From contig JAFMSR010000002.1 of the NCBI GenBank assembly GCA_022818135.1, forward strand, positions 57,025,771-57,089,770: a stretch of 64,000 bases of DNA. Direction: 5' to 3'. The notes beneath the pieces were generated by a model. That model saw only the letters and a program-made list of their open reading frames with translations. It was not told the origin of the DNA and ran no database searches. This stretch comes from Saxidomus purpurata (lineage: Eukaryota > Mollusca > Bivalvia > Venerida > Veneridae). A program made the position numbers and the translations under genes. Below are positions 1-13,445 of the stretch, piece after piece; the first letter of the stretch is position 1, and each line of letters starts with the position of its first letter.

Positions 1-240
1 TGATTTTGGAGGATATTTTTTTCCTTTACCCCCCGGACAGGGTCACTGGTAGGGTCAGTTTTGACCCTGGGCATGATTTGAACAAACTTTGAAAAGGACC
101 ACTTTATTATATTACACACTAAATATCTAGGCTCTAGACCTTGTGGTTTCGGAGAAGAACATTTTCAATGGTTTACCTATATATGTCTATGTTTAAAAAG
201 TGACCCCCTGGTGGGCCAATATTGATCCAAGGGGCAGGAT
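1..240 (+). repeat. Interspersed repeat of the 'gaccc...tttgaacaaactt' family
   Basis: Contains the blocks 'tttgaccctgggcatgattt', 'aaatatctaggctctagacc' and 'ttgtggtttcggagaagaac', closely related to the tandem block at 33840-34690 (which reads the other way). No coding potential is seen. Confidence 0.6.
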
Positions 241-3200
241 TTGAACAAACTTGGTAGATGTCCACTACACAATTCTATATACCATATATTGTTTTGTTAA
301 GATAATAAGTAGCATAGAATGGTTACAATACCTGCCTGTCAAACTGTCAGCTCGTATATTGCATTCAGGGGCCTACCTTGCGGACTAAACGATAGAATGT
401 TCGCACATTACCTGGTATGTTTTGATAACGATCCCGAATTAGAATAAAAACAAGTTGAGGCTGTTAGTTGAAGGAACCAAATAGCGAACACTTTTTGAGA
501 TGATGAGATTTTTGCAAAACAAAATATTTTTCCCATGTACTCGAATACCGTTTTGGTATTTTGCCTATTTTACGAGGCCCGCAGTTGAATATATGTCAGA
601 TATCTAATATTTCAAACTATCAGTAAAGTAATATAGCTAACGTTAAGTTTTCATGACAAAAACTAAGTTAAAAAAGGGGCATAACTCTGTGAAATATGAT
701 ATTGACCTACACAATTAGGTGGCATCTAGGCTCTGTTGTCATAAGCGATACAATTTAAAAGTTTAATAAAGAAATCGTAAGAAACGGCAAAGTTATAGCT
801 AACGTTCATTTTAAGTTTTCATGACAAAAGCTTAGTGCAAAAAGGGGCATAACGCTGTCAAATATGACCTTCACCTAAAATGTGACGGCATCACAACCTT
901 TTTGTCATAAGCAATACAATTTTAAATTTTGTTAAGTCATAGCCAACGTCAAGTTTTTTGTGACGGATGGACGGACAAAGCAATCCCTGTGTATCTGTTC
1001 TCTATCGTCTTCTCTCAATGTTCATGAATTACACAAGAACGGGGTGAAAAAATGTTTGAAATGGGTGAATGGTTCATGAACTGTTCATGATAATTTTAAA
1101 GACGTTTGTTCTTGAAAAGTCTTTCCAACATTCATGGTCACTTTAAGAACTGTTCATGATCTTAATTTTAAGAACTAATCAAGGATTTGTCTCATTTGCA
1201 GTTCAAGGCATTTCAAGAATAATTCATGAATACAATTAGCTTGAACTCCGAAGACTTTGACCCAGAAGTGTCACATACGCAGGAGCAATAGTTAATAAAA
1301 TGTATGTAAACATTTTAACCTTATTTTCGCACTCTCAGAATTCAAACGTCGATTCAAGCTATGCTTTCGTTAAATCAAACACACATTTCTTTTAAAGGTC
1401 CATAACTAAGACCAAATCGAATTTTAACGGGCGTCTTCTCAGAAGGAAAGATATGACATACTGCATCGAAATAGACCATAGTGTGTTGATTTAAGTTGAA
1501 CAAAAGAATTAATAAGTTATATTTTGCCTTTTCAAAGAAGTATGTTTTCCAGTTTTCCAGTATCTTCATAATTTCCCGTAATTTCCCAGAAGTCTCCAGA
1601 GGGAGGCTGTAAATAAGTTATACATGAATAAGCATGCCTGCTTTGAATTATAGTTGGCAGAACTATACTTCCAATGATGTGCAACTTATATCTTGGACTG
1701 TTCACACAATGTAATAAAGTGAAAGTTGGACAAAAAGACCACCTCGGTCAGTCTTAGGAAACTATATTTCCCTGTTCCAATGCCAGATTTAAAACAAAAT
1801 ACGATTAGGTCTTAGTAATGGACCTTTAAATAATAAGAATACATAGTCAACCTGTTACCTGTAAGAAAATTAATAGGACATCTATTAGTAAAGTATTGTA
1901 GTTATTATTGTTGGTAAGTATTATTTTTTTAGAAGAAAAGGTGATTTGCATTGAAAGTTATATAGGTCTCTGATATTCATTTACCTTTTCACCAAATATA
2001 GGGGTTTTAATTATTTGTACTTGATATAAAAAGTCTGAACAAAGTAAAACGTCACCTGATACTAAATAAATGTTTATAATAATTCAATGTTCTTTTATCA
2101 AAAGTGGTCAAAGTTTTTTTTATATCTGAAAATCATTTTAGTCTACATATCAATAATTTGATTTTTTATATAAAATGATTTATTTCTTGATATAAATAAA
2201 TGATTTTTCTATATTTATATTGCTTATAAAGGCAAATCGATGCCCAAAATACTGTACAGCTAGAAATTACTTCGCGCGTTTTAAGTAAGCGAAATTCGCG
2301 GCACAGCCGATCCACGAACATAAGTAGTCGCAAAATCGTCACTTACGATGAAATATGTATAAAGCTAATGTGATTGTATTAATAAATCCAAGGTGCATGT
2401 CCAGAAAATATAGCGCATCGAAAAACGCTTGGTGACAGCTACACAAACACCAAGGGACTGTCGGAATGCAGCACTCGTCGAGTTACACGGCCGGTGGCGA
2501 GGGGCGAAGAAGTGTCTTTTACCTAAGGTCGCCAGGGAAAATAAACTGGTGAACAATGAATATTTAAAAGGGTACCAAAGCTCTTCCATCAGTTAAGTGT
2601 AAGTGGTGATTCTGACTGATGAAATATGTTACTGAATTGTAGCAGATAAATAAATAAAACACTTCTCTGTTTGTTTTACTATCTTTAATCCCAATGTTGA
2701 AATATTTAGCCTTGAATTAAACCTATTCAAGACCTCAATATAGTTTACACATTGCATTGTCCACGTTGACTTATTCTATATACATATTCATTTTGAGAAA
2801 ATCTCTGATAAAATACATACAGTAGTCCGATATCCACTGTTTACAAAAAGAGTTCACATAAAGCATATTATGTATATTTAGTGAAAGAGCGATGCTAATA
2901 AGCGCTTTCATGTGTTTCTGTAAATAATTATGTATAATGAAACCTTTTACACATTGAATTACCAAACGTTTGATCAATTATGGCAATATCTGTTTTATAG
3001 GGCGGCGGTAAATTGGTTGGGATTTGTTTCAGTGATATTGCACAAGTTGGTTCATGTGTGTTACACTAGAGATCAAAATGCAAGTTTATCAACTTATCTT
3101 AAAGGACGTTCAATGTGAGATCATGTATGTTTTATAATTGTTTCAAATCAACTTATAGAACTCCAAGGTATCAATTATTTCCTTCGCTAATCGTCCTTCA

Positions 3201-4370
3201 TTCAAACTGTTGTATCAGTAGAGTATTCAAACTTTAAATGGTTGTGCCCCTTTGATGGTTCATTAAGCATTTGTTTCTTCCACCGTTATTTACCATGTCT
3301 GCTATAATTTTCGTTGTTTCTTCTTACTGTTTATAGTCCCCTGTCATTAGTCATTGATATTTTACATACGTAGCAATATTTGCATTTGTAACTTTTACCG
3401 CCCCCCCCCCCCCTCCCCTGCCTTATGAAATAGTCATCAATAAACAATCATTCTTTCTTTTATATTTCTTGGGTTTGTTTTAATTGTAATTCGTCATTGT
3501 TGTTTCATAATACTAATAACTATTATGAATAATTACACTTTACCAGAGAAACGCCTAAACAAACATTTAGAATTGAGCAGTATAATAATACCGATTAAGA
3601 CCGCTACTTTGAGTCTAAACGTTGGTATGGAAATGTCAGTCTTCGTCCCTAAAACTAGTTGGGATAATGTCTGCTTTAGAAGGTCAAACCGCTTTCCCGC
3701 TTCTGAATAAGTTTTTGATTCAAATAAACTGAGATATGAGAGAGTGCTGGTTGTAAAATTTCTAAGCATAATGTATTACACAGTTCTTTATTAGTGTTAA
3801 TTTTATCTTTTTCAAAGCATTCAACATTTATAGCATGATTTCATATTTCTTTATCCTATCAAAATAGCGTATTTACGCCGTAGAGCATTTCCCTAGCTCG
3901 TGAATTGTTCAACGAGTACAAAAGTAGGATATCATTTACTTACAGTCCTTTGACCCTTGACGTTTCAAGCTACTTTAATTCATATATATTTTGAAGCTCA
4001 TTCTTGTCGTTTATTTGGTTAAAGTAAAGACATTTACCTCTCTATTTGTTTTGATTTTTCAAGAACTAGAGATTCGAGTCTGCTTGCTACATGTAGTTGC
4101 TTTGTTCAATAATGTGACTATAAGTCATATCATTATCAATTCAGACAATAGTAGTTGAGAACCTCTCCTCGCCAACTTTTTAAGACAGAAATAATATTTC
4201 AGAAATTTAATGGAAATGATTTACAAGTTCAATGCTTTATTCAGAATTAAAAATATCTAACCAAGTTTATAACCTGTTAGAATTCTGCATTGTATTTAAC
4301 AGTTGAGATTCATAATGATTTTTATATCATTGTTGTTTTATGATCAACTAGTTTACCAAATAATAATTGG
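241..4370. other. Intergenic, no gene supported
   Basis: AT-rich sequence with the repeat at 620-1010, clustered 'gttcatga' words at 1015-1240, an AT-rich stretch at 2100-2240, and a pure C run at about 3401-3414 followed by aataaacaatcattc, possibly a retroposon tail. The short open frames here show no recognisable motif or splice context. Confidence 0.5.
620..1010. repeat. Interspersed repeat, internally duplicated, ending 'caatccctgtgtatc'
   Basis: Two to three degenerate ~145-bp units built on 'aacgttaagttttcatgac' and 'aaaaggggcataac', ending near gacggacaaagcaatccctg. The same family lies in opposite orientation at 10670-11105, which begins gatacacagggatcgctttg. Confidence 0.65.
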
Positions 4371-5687
4371 GGAGTTCGTTTTAACCACGACTTTGATAAG
4401 AAAGCGGCACACAAAATCAGCTGTGAACCGATGCCAAATGGCAAATGCAGGAAGCAAATTGTGAGTAGTTTTATAACAGATAACAAATAAATAACCACAA
4501 CGCAATTGAAATTCCCCTTGAGTTCTGATAACATTGTTCGGAACTGGTTCATCTGGTGTGTTTTCTTCGTCCATAGAAGGGAGTTCTTGAAATTGACGGA
4601 GAATCATATAATGTACAGCCAAAATCGAGTAGACAGTCTGCAAGATATTCAAAAGATATGAGAAAGATATCTCACCTACTAAAGAAGTCTGAAGTAAATG
4701 AACTCGATTACGCTGACATTACTTCAAATTTAGGTAAAACGTAATGTTCTATCATAAACATTTAATATATTTTATCCGGTAGAATTTTGTTGCGTGTGAA
4801 ATAAAATAGCTAGTTTGTATTTTCAAAACAAAAAAAACAATGGGAGGACTCACTGAATGTGATTAGCATCACATAATAACACAAATTTATAGATCTTCAG
4901 ATTTGCTCTAAACAAGATAAATATAATGGACGGGTATGTAAAGGGTAAAAAATGAATTAAACTAGTTTTTTGGTTTTACAAACTGAAAAATGGACAGACC
5001 GGAACACTATAGCACATGCGACATCGTATCTGATTCCCGTATCCCAAAACACGGGGGATGTTAGGATTGTGTTCGCACAGAAAGTGTCGTATAAAATTTC
5101 AGCTGATATTTATTTTGCAACTGACCTCATACTTCTAGTATCTGATACGTTAACGACAATATCTATTCCATTGCATTTCTCATATTTATTCGTACATCGA
5201 AATCATAAGTTTTCATTACAGTTTTTCCTATGTACAAATGGTATTACGGGCCTACAGAGGAACAACTTCAAAATCTAGAGAAATACCAATAAGAAAAAGT
5301 AAAATCAAGTCTATCGCATATCTGCAAGACAGCAAGCTATATTATCGTGATATTTAAAAGCACTTAACGTGTTTCATATCATACAGCAAACAATAGAACC
5401 GTGGCTCGAGCGAAACTTAAATGTTTTCAAACAGAATGTAAGGCAAAATTGTGCCTTTTTTCTTTTATTATCTCCAGACATCTGAAAGATTAAACTATGT
5501 TTCTATCCTTAAACATTGTTTAACCTTTATGAAAAGATGAGAACCCTTTCAAGTTGAGAACACATGTCGACAAAATGTACGGTTCGCTTAACGTAGCACT
5601 GAATTTGAATCCTCTTTTTTAGAGACAAGAGCACAATGTATACACTTTTGAAACTATAATTGCCCTTGATCCAACTCTGTGGGAATA
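4371..5687 (+). pseudogene. Truncated paralogue of the M12B metalloprotease (propeptide and catalytic start)
   Basis: Three plus-strand blocks match exons of the minus-strand metalloprotease with identical lengths. 4371-4460 (90 nt) reads FDKKAAHKISCEP then NGKCRKQI, donor att|gtgagt. 4577-4733 (157 nt) reads KGVLEIDGESYNVQP and KKSEVNELDYADITSN, donor g|gtaaaa. 5623-5687 (65 nt) reads RQEHNVYTFETIIALDPTLW, donor ta|gtaagt, same phase. Where the first block should have an acceptor the sequence is ttgg|ggagtt, not AG. I found no homologue of the KQKR linker exon in 4734-5622 and no zinc-site, Cys-rich or kringle exons downstream to 15 kb. The likeliest reading is an old, inverted, truncated gene copy; a living gene with very diverged remaining exons cannot be excluded. 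Confidence 0.7.
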
Positions 5688-8600
5688 GTAAGTTATTTGA
5701 ATTGTTTATCTTGATTTATTTTTAAGAATATTTAACCGAATATATTTTGAAATTAGTGTTTAAAACATTTTGTGAGAGTTTATGCCTATAAAAGTAAAGA
5801 ATATTGCTTAACGTTCTGCTCTGATACATGTTTTGAAACAGCTAGCTTTTAGTGCAAATCCCACATATGATAACTACCGGTTTGGCAATTTTGTAATTAC
5901 ACGGATGTATGATGTATATAATAAAACATTGTTTACGTGTTTTTTTTTATATTTGTCCATAAATGTCCTGTAACACAGAATCAAGAATAAACTTCACGCG
6001 TCATTACCAATCACGTTTACAAACACATTAAATAGCCAGCTTAATATGAAATTTATGTGGAATTTATAAATCATTCTAACGCTCAGTAAATAAAGCAACA
6101 TTAGCCATTCACTCAGACTGGTTATCTCCTTTCCCAAGGCCAAGACTAGGGAATGGGCTTAGATGTTTGAAATATAAAGAGTTTTATAAATGCTGGCAAG
6201 TGTACATATTCGCATTTGTGTGATTTTTCCCAGCGTGACGTCGCTGAATAAAAAATGGCGGCGCCTATATCGTCGTTCAAACTCCTCAAAGCGATTTAAT
6301 TAAGGTTCGCTCTCAAATTACTGCCCTTATAAGATACCACGTGGTTATGGAAAATGTCACGTGACGGCATGTAAACAGATATATTGAAATCATTATTGAT
6401 TAATTTTTTGTATTTTACCTCTTGACAGTTACCTATTTAATGTACTGGCGTGACATCGCTGAATCGCCTATATCGTCGTTCAAACTCCTCAAATTTATTT
6501 GATTAAGGTTCGCTCACAAATTACTGCCCTTAAAAGATACCACGTGATTATGGAAAATGTCACGTGACGGTATGTAAACAAATATATTAAAATCATTATT
6601 GATTAACTTTTTTGTATTTTACCTCTTGACAGTTACCTATTTAACGAAATTAACATTTCTGTAAAAGCAGTACAAATTTGTATTTTGAAAATTTCAACAA
6701 AAAACCGGTTTATGATGGCAGTGATTTGCAGAAATGTATACTGTAAGGGGAAGTAATCGTTGCGGGGAGTTTGAACGTCCCTATCGGAGAGAAACAACTT
6801 TGCGACGCTATATATTTTTTTAGGATTATGCTTTCATCAATAAAGCTGCAATGTCTTTATATGTGCGGCGTTTTTCGTGTCGCTGGAACAGGTGTTGTTG
6901 ATTAACCTAGTATTGACCTCGGGTAAGAAGGTAACCAGGTGTGTACATATCTACAGTAGATCATATAAATAATCTATCAGACGGTTTCTTATATTCATTT
7001 CTTCAAATAACGGGTCTTTTTTCGTGTGGTGCTTTTGTTAAACTAACATTCCATAGTATCCCACAGTTTTTTACCCGAAAATTAGACCAAACAATGCATG
7101 TGAACAACAATTATGCCCCGAAATTGTAAAAAACAAATGTCATTTCGCAAGCCAAACTTTCAATAAGCAGTTACATTATTGAGACGTTCCAGAAGATATT
7201 CGGAATAAGGGCATGGGTTTTTTTTGTGTACATCATTCAATACAAAGATTGCGTCGAATAGACATAACGAGCAGCTGCGTTAGAGAACCTTTATTTCAGG
7301 ATACAAAAATCGTTTCAATTTGCGAGAGTGACCTTTTTAAAGATTTATTAACAGGTATTTATTTTTAAATGTGTATTCCATAAGTATCTTTTCCAGTCCA
7401 AAATTGAGTGTATGACTAAGACGAGAGAGACTGCAATTCAACATTGTATTGAAAGTCACTGTTCATGTATACCCCTGATGAAACTGATAATTGGTATTAA
7501 TGTATCTGATATTTTATCCAAAATGTGTTTCACTCTTTTCAGCAAAGCTGAGACACTAAATGTCTACCTTATAAAAGAAAATGACAAGAACTGTTTGAAA
7601 ATACAGCATTACTTGTATCAATCAACACGGGAAGAACGCAATACCTGTAGGTTATATATGTTGAAAATCAGAGACATAAACAATGTACAGACAATATAGT
7701 TAAAAGCGAGTGGCAATGTTTAATATTTTCTGTGTTACAAATGTTGAATAGTGTTGCAATACCTTTATGTTTTATATACTACTGTTTTCAGTATGTGTCT
7801 GTTTTTAAAATCTACCTTTGCAATTTTGCTGAAAATTGTATTGGAACCACTTAAACTCACGTCTTTCTTATTTATCAATGAAAACATAATTTTAATATTT
7901 TGTTTATTAATCAGCATTTCATAAGTCCATTTTCAAATATCAATAGTTTGGTCATTCTAAAAATTGAGACGCTCTGCTATGTTCTATCCCATCAAAGTTG
8001 TCCTGAAAGTAAAATAAATCAGTGTATATTGAAGAAACGACACAATTACATAATCTTAAAATAATATTTTTATTCTAAACGGTTACTTGTTGAGACAGTT
8101 TCGGGTTCAACCAAACCCGTTGTGATGTTTGTAGACCTTTAAAACAAAACAATGACATTGTTTCTTCAGCAGACCCATTTTTTGTATATTACAGGTAAAT
8201 ACAAGAAAACTGTGATACAAAATTATCAAGGCTTTAGAACAGTGTCTTAATTTGATAAGTTATTGCCAAGTCCCAATTCATTTTTTGAAGGTGATGACCT
8301 GCCATACTCTTTGAACCATAATTGGATTGTGCCCTACAACAACCATTGGAATCTTTTTCATATACTAGTCAATACAGTGCGATAAAATTTAAGTTACACT
8401 CTGTTCAATCAGTTTGAGGTAAAACTATAGTTTTGACAATTTTTTAAAACTAATTTTAATAAATTAAACAAACAATGATCATTATTGTGCATAAACAAAT
8501 AGATCTTTTATGCGTACTTGCGTATTAATCAGCTGGGGAAAATCCGATCTAAGTATGTGATTATTTTCGAGAAATAATCGAGAGACAGCTACCTATTTTT

Positions 8601-9779
8601 TGTAACATGAGCAAAAGTGTTCTAAATATTACAAGTTTTATCTTTAAGAAACTTATTATTTTGAAAAAGCCATGTCTATTATACCAACACTCCACTTTAT
8701 TGTTGAAAAGGAAAATATAACAGATGAAACAATTCAAATGTTGATGCCTGACATCTAGACGAAGCAAATTCAGTAAAAATCAGAAACTGGTGTAATGGTT
8801 AGTAAATGGTATGCAACCATTCACGTTACACTCAGCAATCGAGCAAATATAGTGTAAGCTACTAATGATTACAACTAATTGTATTATAAGCTACACATTG
8901 AAGAGTATGTTTACCGATTCTTGAACTTACTTTCGTAGGCGATTTTCAGTCATTACATAAAATGTGTGCAAAAAAACTATCCGCTATTTCCTTTACATTC
9001 TCGTTTGACTGTAGCTGGTGTTTAATAAAAAATATTTACTACTTTCTAAACATGTGCATAGAACTATTTACACCTTCACTTATGTCATAAGGTAACAAAC
9101 TCCTTATCTTCATAAATATATAAAGTTATCATGAATTACAAGTAATACTGGTTGTTGTTTTTGTTCTATTCCTCCATATAGTACAAGAACAAGTGACAGC
9201 TTTAAGTCTAATTGTAACTCAATTTAATTCAAGTCTATAGTCCCGTTATTCTTTGGTTTCTTCCGTACACTATCCTGTGTTAACAACTCACCTATGTCGT
9301 GTAATATCGATGACCAGGGAAAGTGCAATGCATCGTTGCACTTGCCGTTTGACCATCTACATCATACGACATTAGGTAAAGTAATAAAATATATCTGAGA
9401 TATTTTACATTGTTTTCAGTTGTCATTGTCTGACGTCTTGAAACCGAACACGAAACAACAAGATATAAATATTTGTCGTCGGGCTGGGTAAAGCTCTAAA
9501 GTCGGAAAAAGCCGGTCTGGTGTAACTTACATTAGCATTTTTCAAACCCGTATTAAATATACATGTAGCGGGCCGTTATGAACCATTTTCATACAATTCA
9601 TAGTGCATACAAAGGGTGGTCCAGAATTAGCCGGACTGTTTCTATATTTCTTTTACTAACCATTTCTTTAAACAGATTTTTCGCACATGTAAACTTTAAT
9701 TCGTCATAAAAATTTGCACAAAATAATAATTTCCCCCAGAAACATGGAAAACAATTTAAAATCGGTGAAGCGTAAAGTT
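5688..9779. other. Intergenic, no gene supported
   Basis: No exon-like blocks were recognised on either strand. It contains the 213-bp tandem duplication at 6232-6645. The remaining exons of the truncated metalloprotease paralogue would be expected here and were not found. Confidence 0.5.
6232..6645. repeat. Tandem duplication, two ~210-bp copies
   Basis: Copies start at about 6232 and 6447. Shared blocks include 'cctatatcgtcgttcaaact', 'aaattactgccctta', 'agataccacgtg.ttatgga', 'aatgtcacgtgacgg' and 'acctcttgacagttacctat'. Copy 2 has lost about 12 bases near its start. Each copy has two CACGTG E-box-like hexamers or close variants and a TGAC motif. Confidence 0.85.
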
Positions 9780-10669
9780 AAATATCTTTTTTTATGTTTT
9801 AGTACAGTCATTCTGGGGTTGGACCGGGGAAAAATTTGAACAGAAATGAATCCTTCACCATGACTTTGCAAATGGACTACCTTTTAACATAAAGAAAAGT
9901 TCCCATTGATATGTGTGGTGGAAATGTTATTTTTGGGTATTTTCATGTTTTTTCGATGTTTTAGATGGGAATTTCTGTAATTATATTTCTTATTTTGATT
10001 ATTTTCAACAAATATTTATGTTGTTTTCAATTTTTAATTCAAAACTACTGTAACTATGTAATGAAAAAAAATTGGGTGGAAATTGTCCATATTCACTTAT
10101 TTTTGGGGCATTTTCATGCTTTTTTGCTGTTTTAAGTGGGAATTTTTGTAGTTTAATAATGTTTAATTATGATTATTGTCAACAAATATTTGTGTTATTT
10201 TTATTTTTCGATTGGGAGCTACTATAACTATTCAATAAAAACTTTTTGGGTGAATATTTTCCAAATGCGACAACATTTTGGGGTAGTTTCGTGCTTTTTT
10301 GCCGTTTTAAGTGGACATTTCTGTAATTTAAATTCTTTTTTTAAGATTGTCAATTTATATTTATGCTGTTTTTGTTTCTTCTATTCAAAACTACTGAAGC
10401 TTTGAACTAAAACATACGTGGTTGAAAATATCTATATTCATCCAATTTTTGGGGCATTTTCATCCATTTTTGATGTTCTAAGTGGTATTTCTGAAGTTGT
10501 ATTTTCTTATTTTGACCATTCGTTTTTATGTTATTCCTAGTTTTATTTAAATCTACTGCATCTATGAATTAAATATCTGAGCGAATTTTGTCTTTTTTCA
10601 CAAACTATTTTGGGTAATTTTCATGTTTTTTAATGTTTTAAATCACATTTTCTGTATTCATCATTTACT

Positions 10670-11105
10670 TGTCGCCCTTTCGGAGAAAATGCGATACACA
10701 GGGATCGCTTTGTCTGTCAGTTGGACCAGTCCGTCAGAAAAACATAATGTTGGCTATAACCTTGCCATTTCTTAAGCTTTCTTCATCAAACTTTCAAATT
10801 ATATTGCTTATGACAAAAGGCTCGTGATGCTGCCCAAATTTTTTAGGTGAAGGTCATTTTGTACTTAGATTTTGTCATGAGAACCTAATGTTGGCTATAA
10901 TTTTGCCAATTTTAAGATTTCTTCATCAAACTTTCAAATTGTATAGCTTATGACAAAAGGGTCATGATGCCGCCATATTTTGCAGGTCAAGATCATATTT
11001 GACATTCGAGTCATGCCCCTTTTTGTACTTGGATTTTGTCACGAAATTATTGGTTATTATGACAAAGTGTAAGAGGAAGGGCGACACAGGTGTTATACTG
11101 AACAC
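10670..11105 (-). repeat. Interspersed repeat inserted in the 167-bp array
   Basis: Begins gtcgccctttcggagaaaat and gatacacagggatcgctttg, contains two to three units with 'aatgttggctataa' and 'cttcatcaaactttcaaatt', and ends gaagggcgacacaggtgtta. It is the reverse-oriented relative of 620-1010. gtcgccctttc at one end and gaagggcgac at the other are inverted. Confidence 0.7.
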
Positions 11106-11389
11106 CTATCTAGTTTAAATTTGATTATTGTCAACATTTATATACTTCATATTTTTTTCTATTCTACTAGCAGCTTGATTCTTGTCAAATTGGGTGGAAA
11201 TGTATCAGTTTGACCAACTTTTGGGTCATTTTCTTGTTTTTTGATGTTTAAAGTAGTAATTACTTAAACAGATTAATCAAGTCTTATTTTTCGTCAGCAT
11301 ATATTTATTTGTCACGTAGTCTCATATTTAGTATTACTATCAGCTGACTTCTAGATGATTGTGCAAACACTGAATCAGGGAATGAAATG

Positions 11390-13080
11390 GTACATGCACG
11401 TGGACATCAACCAAATTCTAGCTAGCAAACAATAAAACAAGCTGGATTCAACAGAAAACCAGACTACATACCTTGACCAGGAGGTCGAAGATGCAATCAA
11501 AGAAAAAGAAGTAACACTTGTTAGTTGGATTGATCTCCAAAGAGCATTCGATAAAGTCTGGACTAACTGTCTCCTTGTGAAGCTACTACGGAATGGAATG
11601 AATCAGGGGCACAATGTACAAACAGAACAAGTCGTATCTGTTCAATGCAAGGGCTAGAGTCTGTGTTGATAGGATACAAAGTTGTAAATTCCTACAACCA
11701 CATAGTGGCCCTCAATGAAATGTATTGTCACCCACCCTCTTTCTTCTTTTCAAAAAAGCTTCCAAGAGGATTTGAAGCTTCCTCTATGCAGACTACCTTG
11801 TGTTTCGATGCATCAACTGCTATATTTAGGATGCAGCAACCTGCGGACATGCTTTCAACATGGACAGTAGACTGTTGCGTACATGTAAACACAGGAGACA
11901 ATAAAGCTAGCGATAATACATAAGTTAGTTGACACTAATTGCGTGAGCAAATGAGAAGATACTGAATACAGTATACTTGGGAACAGTGAGGCCCACCTTA
12001 AATACAGCTCTACAGCTAAGACGATGGACACAAATACACATCAACAAGTGCTGGATAAGGTCCAAAACAAGGCCTTAAGAATAATTACTTGATACAAGTG
12101 TGCAGACAATTTTAAGGCAATGGAGGAAGTCACTGCCATTCTACTTATTGATAAGAGAAGGGATGCGAAAGCGCAAATGCAAGGCAGCAAGTACCAGTTC
12201 TTCCCAGATCACCTCATGAAAGCTTTAGGCCCCATCGTCTGAAAAGACAGAACTGTGTCCATGAATCCATGAAGCTGACAAAAGCAAATGCTGCCTATCT
12301 TGGGTCAGCGACAACTTTTGATCACTGGGATCTGCCGGAGCCACAGTGGTACAACATGTCAAACATTAGTATCTGCACTACAGTACCGGGTTCCAACTTG
12401 GTGTGGAAGATGAAAATATCAAGAGATCCATAGCACAAGCCATGTTCTCAGAAGATTATCCATCAGAGACATAGACGCATATGTACTCAGATTTCTACAG
12501 CTGCTATACAAGATGACGGTGCTGGTATTTTCACAATGTACACAACTGGTGGGTCAGAGATAGTTAGCATACAAGCAGGCAAGCACTGTTACAACTACAA
12601 AGCAGAAATAGAAGCCATCATACAGCATCGAAAACTGCTGAAGAGTCAGAAAAGGACTGTCATCGGGTAGTTCTTCTAACAGATGCTCTATCAGTCCATA
12701 AAGCATTGGCTTATGTCAAATTGTAATCCCTTGCCCAAGAACATAACATGTTCAGCGAGAAGCAGAAAGTCTCACTCAAATGGATGCATACAAAAACACT
12801 ATGGTGTTCATGGCAATGGGATGGCAGAGCAATTGGCAAATCAAGGGATAAGAGTCGACCAGTCAATCCATAGAGTCACTTATGAAAATATTAAAGCTCC
12901 CGGCGACTAAGATTCTTACAAGGCAGAAAGATGGCTACCATCTACTAGACAAATGGGAACAAGCTATTCAGTATTCAGAACAGGACACAACAGGCTTAAT
13001 GCTCATACATATGTTTGAAAAACTAAAGCTGTTGCGTGTGTGGTCTTTCGGACCACACACCAGCGCATTTACTTGAGATA
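11390..13080 (+). mobile_element. Degenerate non-LTR retrotransposon (RT plus RNase H)
   Basis: Broken frames carry reverse-transcriptase blocks: LDSTENQTTYLDQEVEDAI and SWIDLQRAFDKVW (the conserved 'IDL..AFD.VW') at about 11440-11600. RNase H-like blocks follow: AGKHCYNYKAEIEAI at about 12570-12625 and GVHGNGMAEQLANQGI at about 12801-12850. Family knowledge places RT plus C-terminal RNase H with the I/Jockey-like LINE groups. Many stops and frameshifts show it is dead. It sits inside the 167-bp array. Confidence 0.8.
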
Positions 13081-13445
13081 TGTCCCACTTACTCCCCCAT
13101 CTTTTTAAAGTAGGAATTTCTGTTACTGGATTTTAAACTTCGATTGATTATTGCCAACATGTATTAATGTCTTTCATGTGTTTCTATTCAGTAATACTAA
13201 TAGCTTTATATTACTATATCTATTTTTATGAAAATTTACCTCTCTTGGTCAGTAATTTGGGCATTTCCTTTGCATTTTTATGATTAAAATGGGAATGCTG
13301 AACTTCTAGAAGTTTGGTTCTCAACCAATTGTTACCTATCTTCACTATCTTTTGGAATTTGGTCATGTTTTTATGATTTAAGTGGGAATTTCTGTAATTT
13401 GATGTCAGGCAACATACATTAATATCCTTCATAGTCTTCAATAGG

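Larger units (their letters stand above)
9780..13445. repeat. Divergent ~167-bp tandem array, interrupted twice
   Basis: The motif 'ttttggggcattttcatgc' and relatives recurs at about 9933, 10100, 10268, 10445, 10609, 11219, 13250 and 13350, each followed by '...ttttaagtgggaatttctg' and 'gattattgtcaacaaatatt'. Intact spacing is 164-177 bp. The array is split by a second repeat family (10670-11105) and by a LINE fragment (about 11340-13080), so it predates both insertions. Confidence 0.75.

Noticed and set aside
2365..2589. Minus-strand 74-residue frame in locally GC-rich sequence
   Set aside because: No domain recognised; the GC-rich patch resembles an interspersed repeat or a CpG-rich flank and no splice partners are visible.
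5473..5520. Possible linker exon of the truncated paralogue after 'tattatctccag'
   Set aside because: The acceptor resembles that of the 47-nt exon, but the frame meets a stop at once and similarity is too weak.
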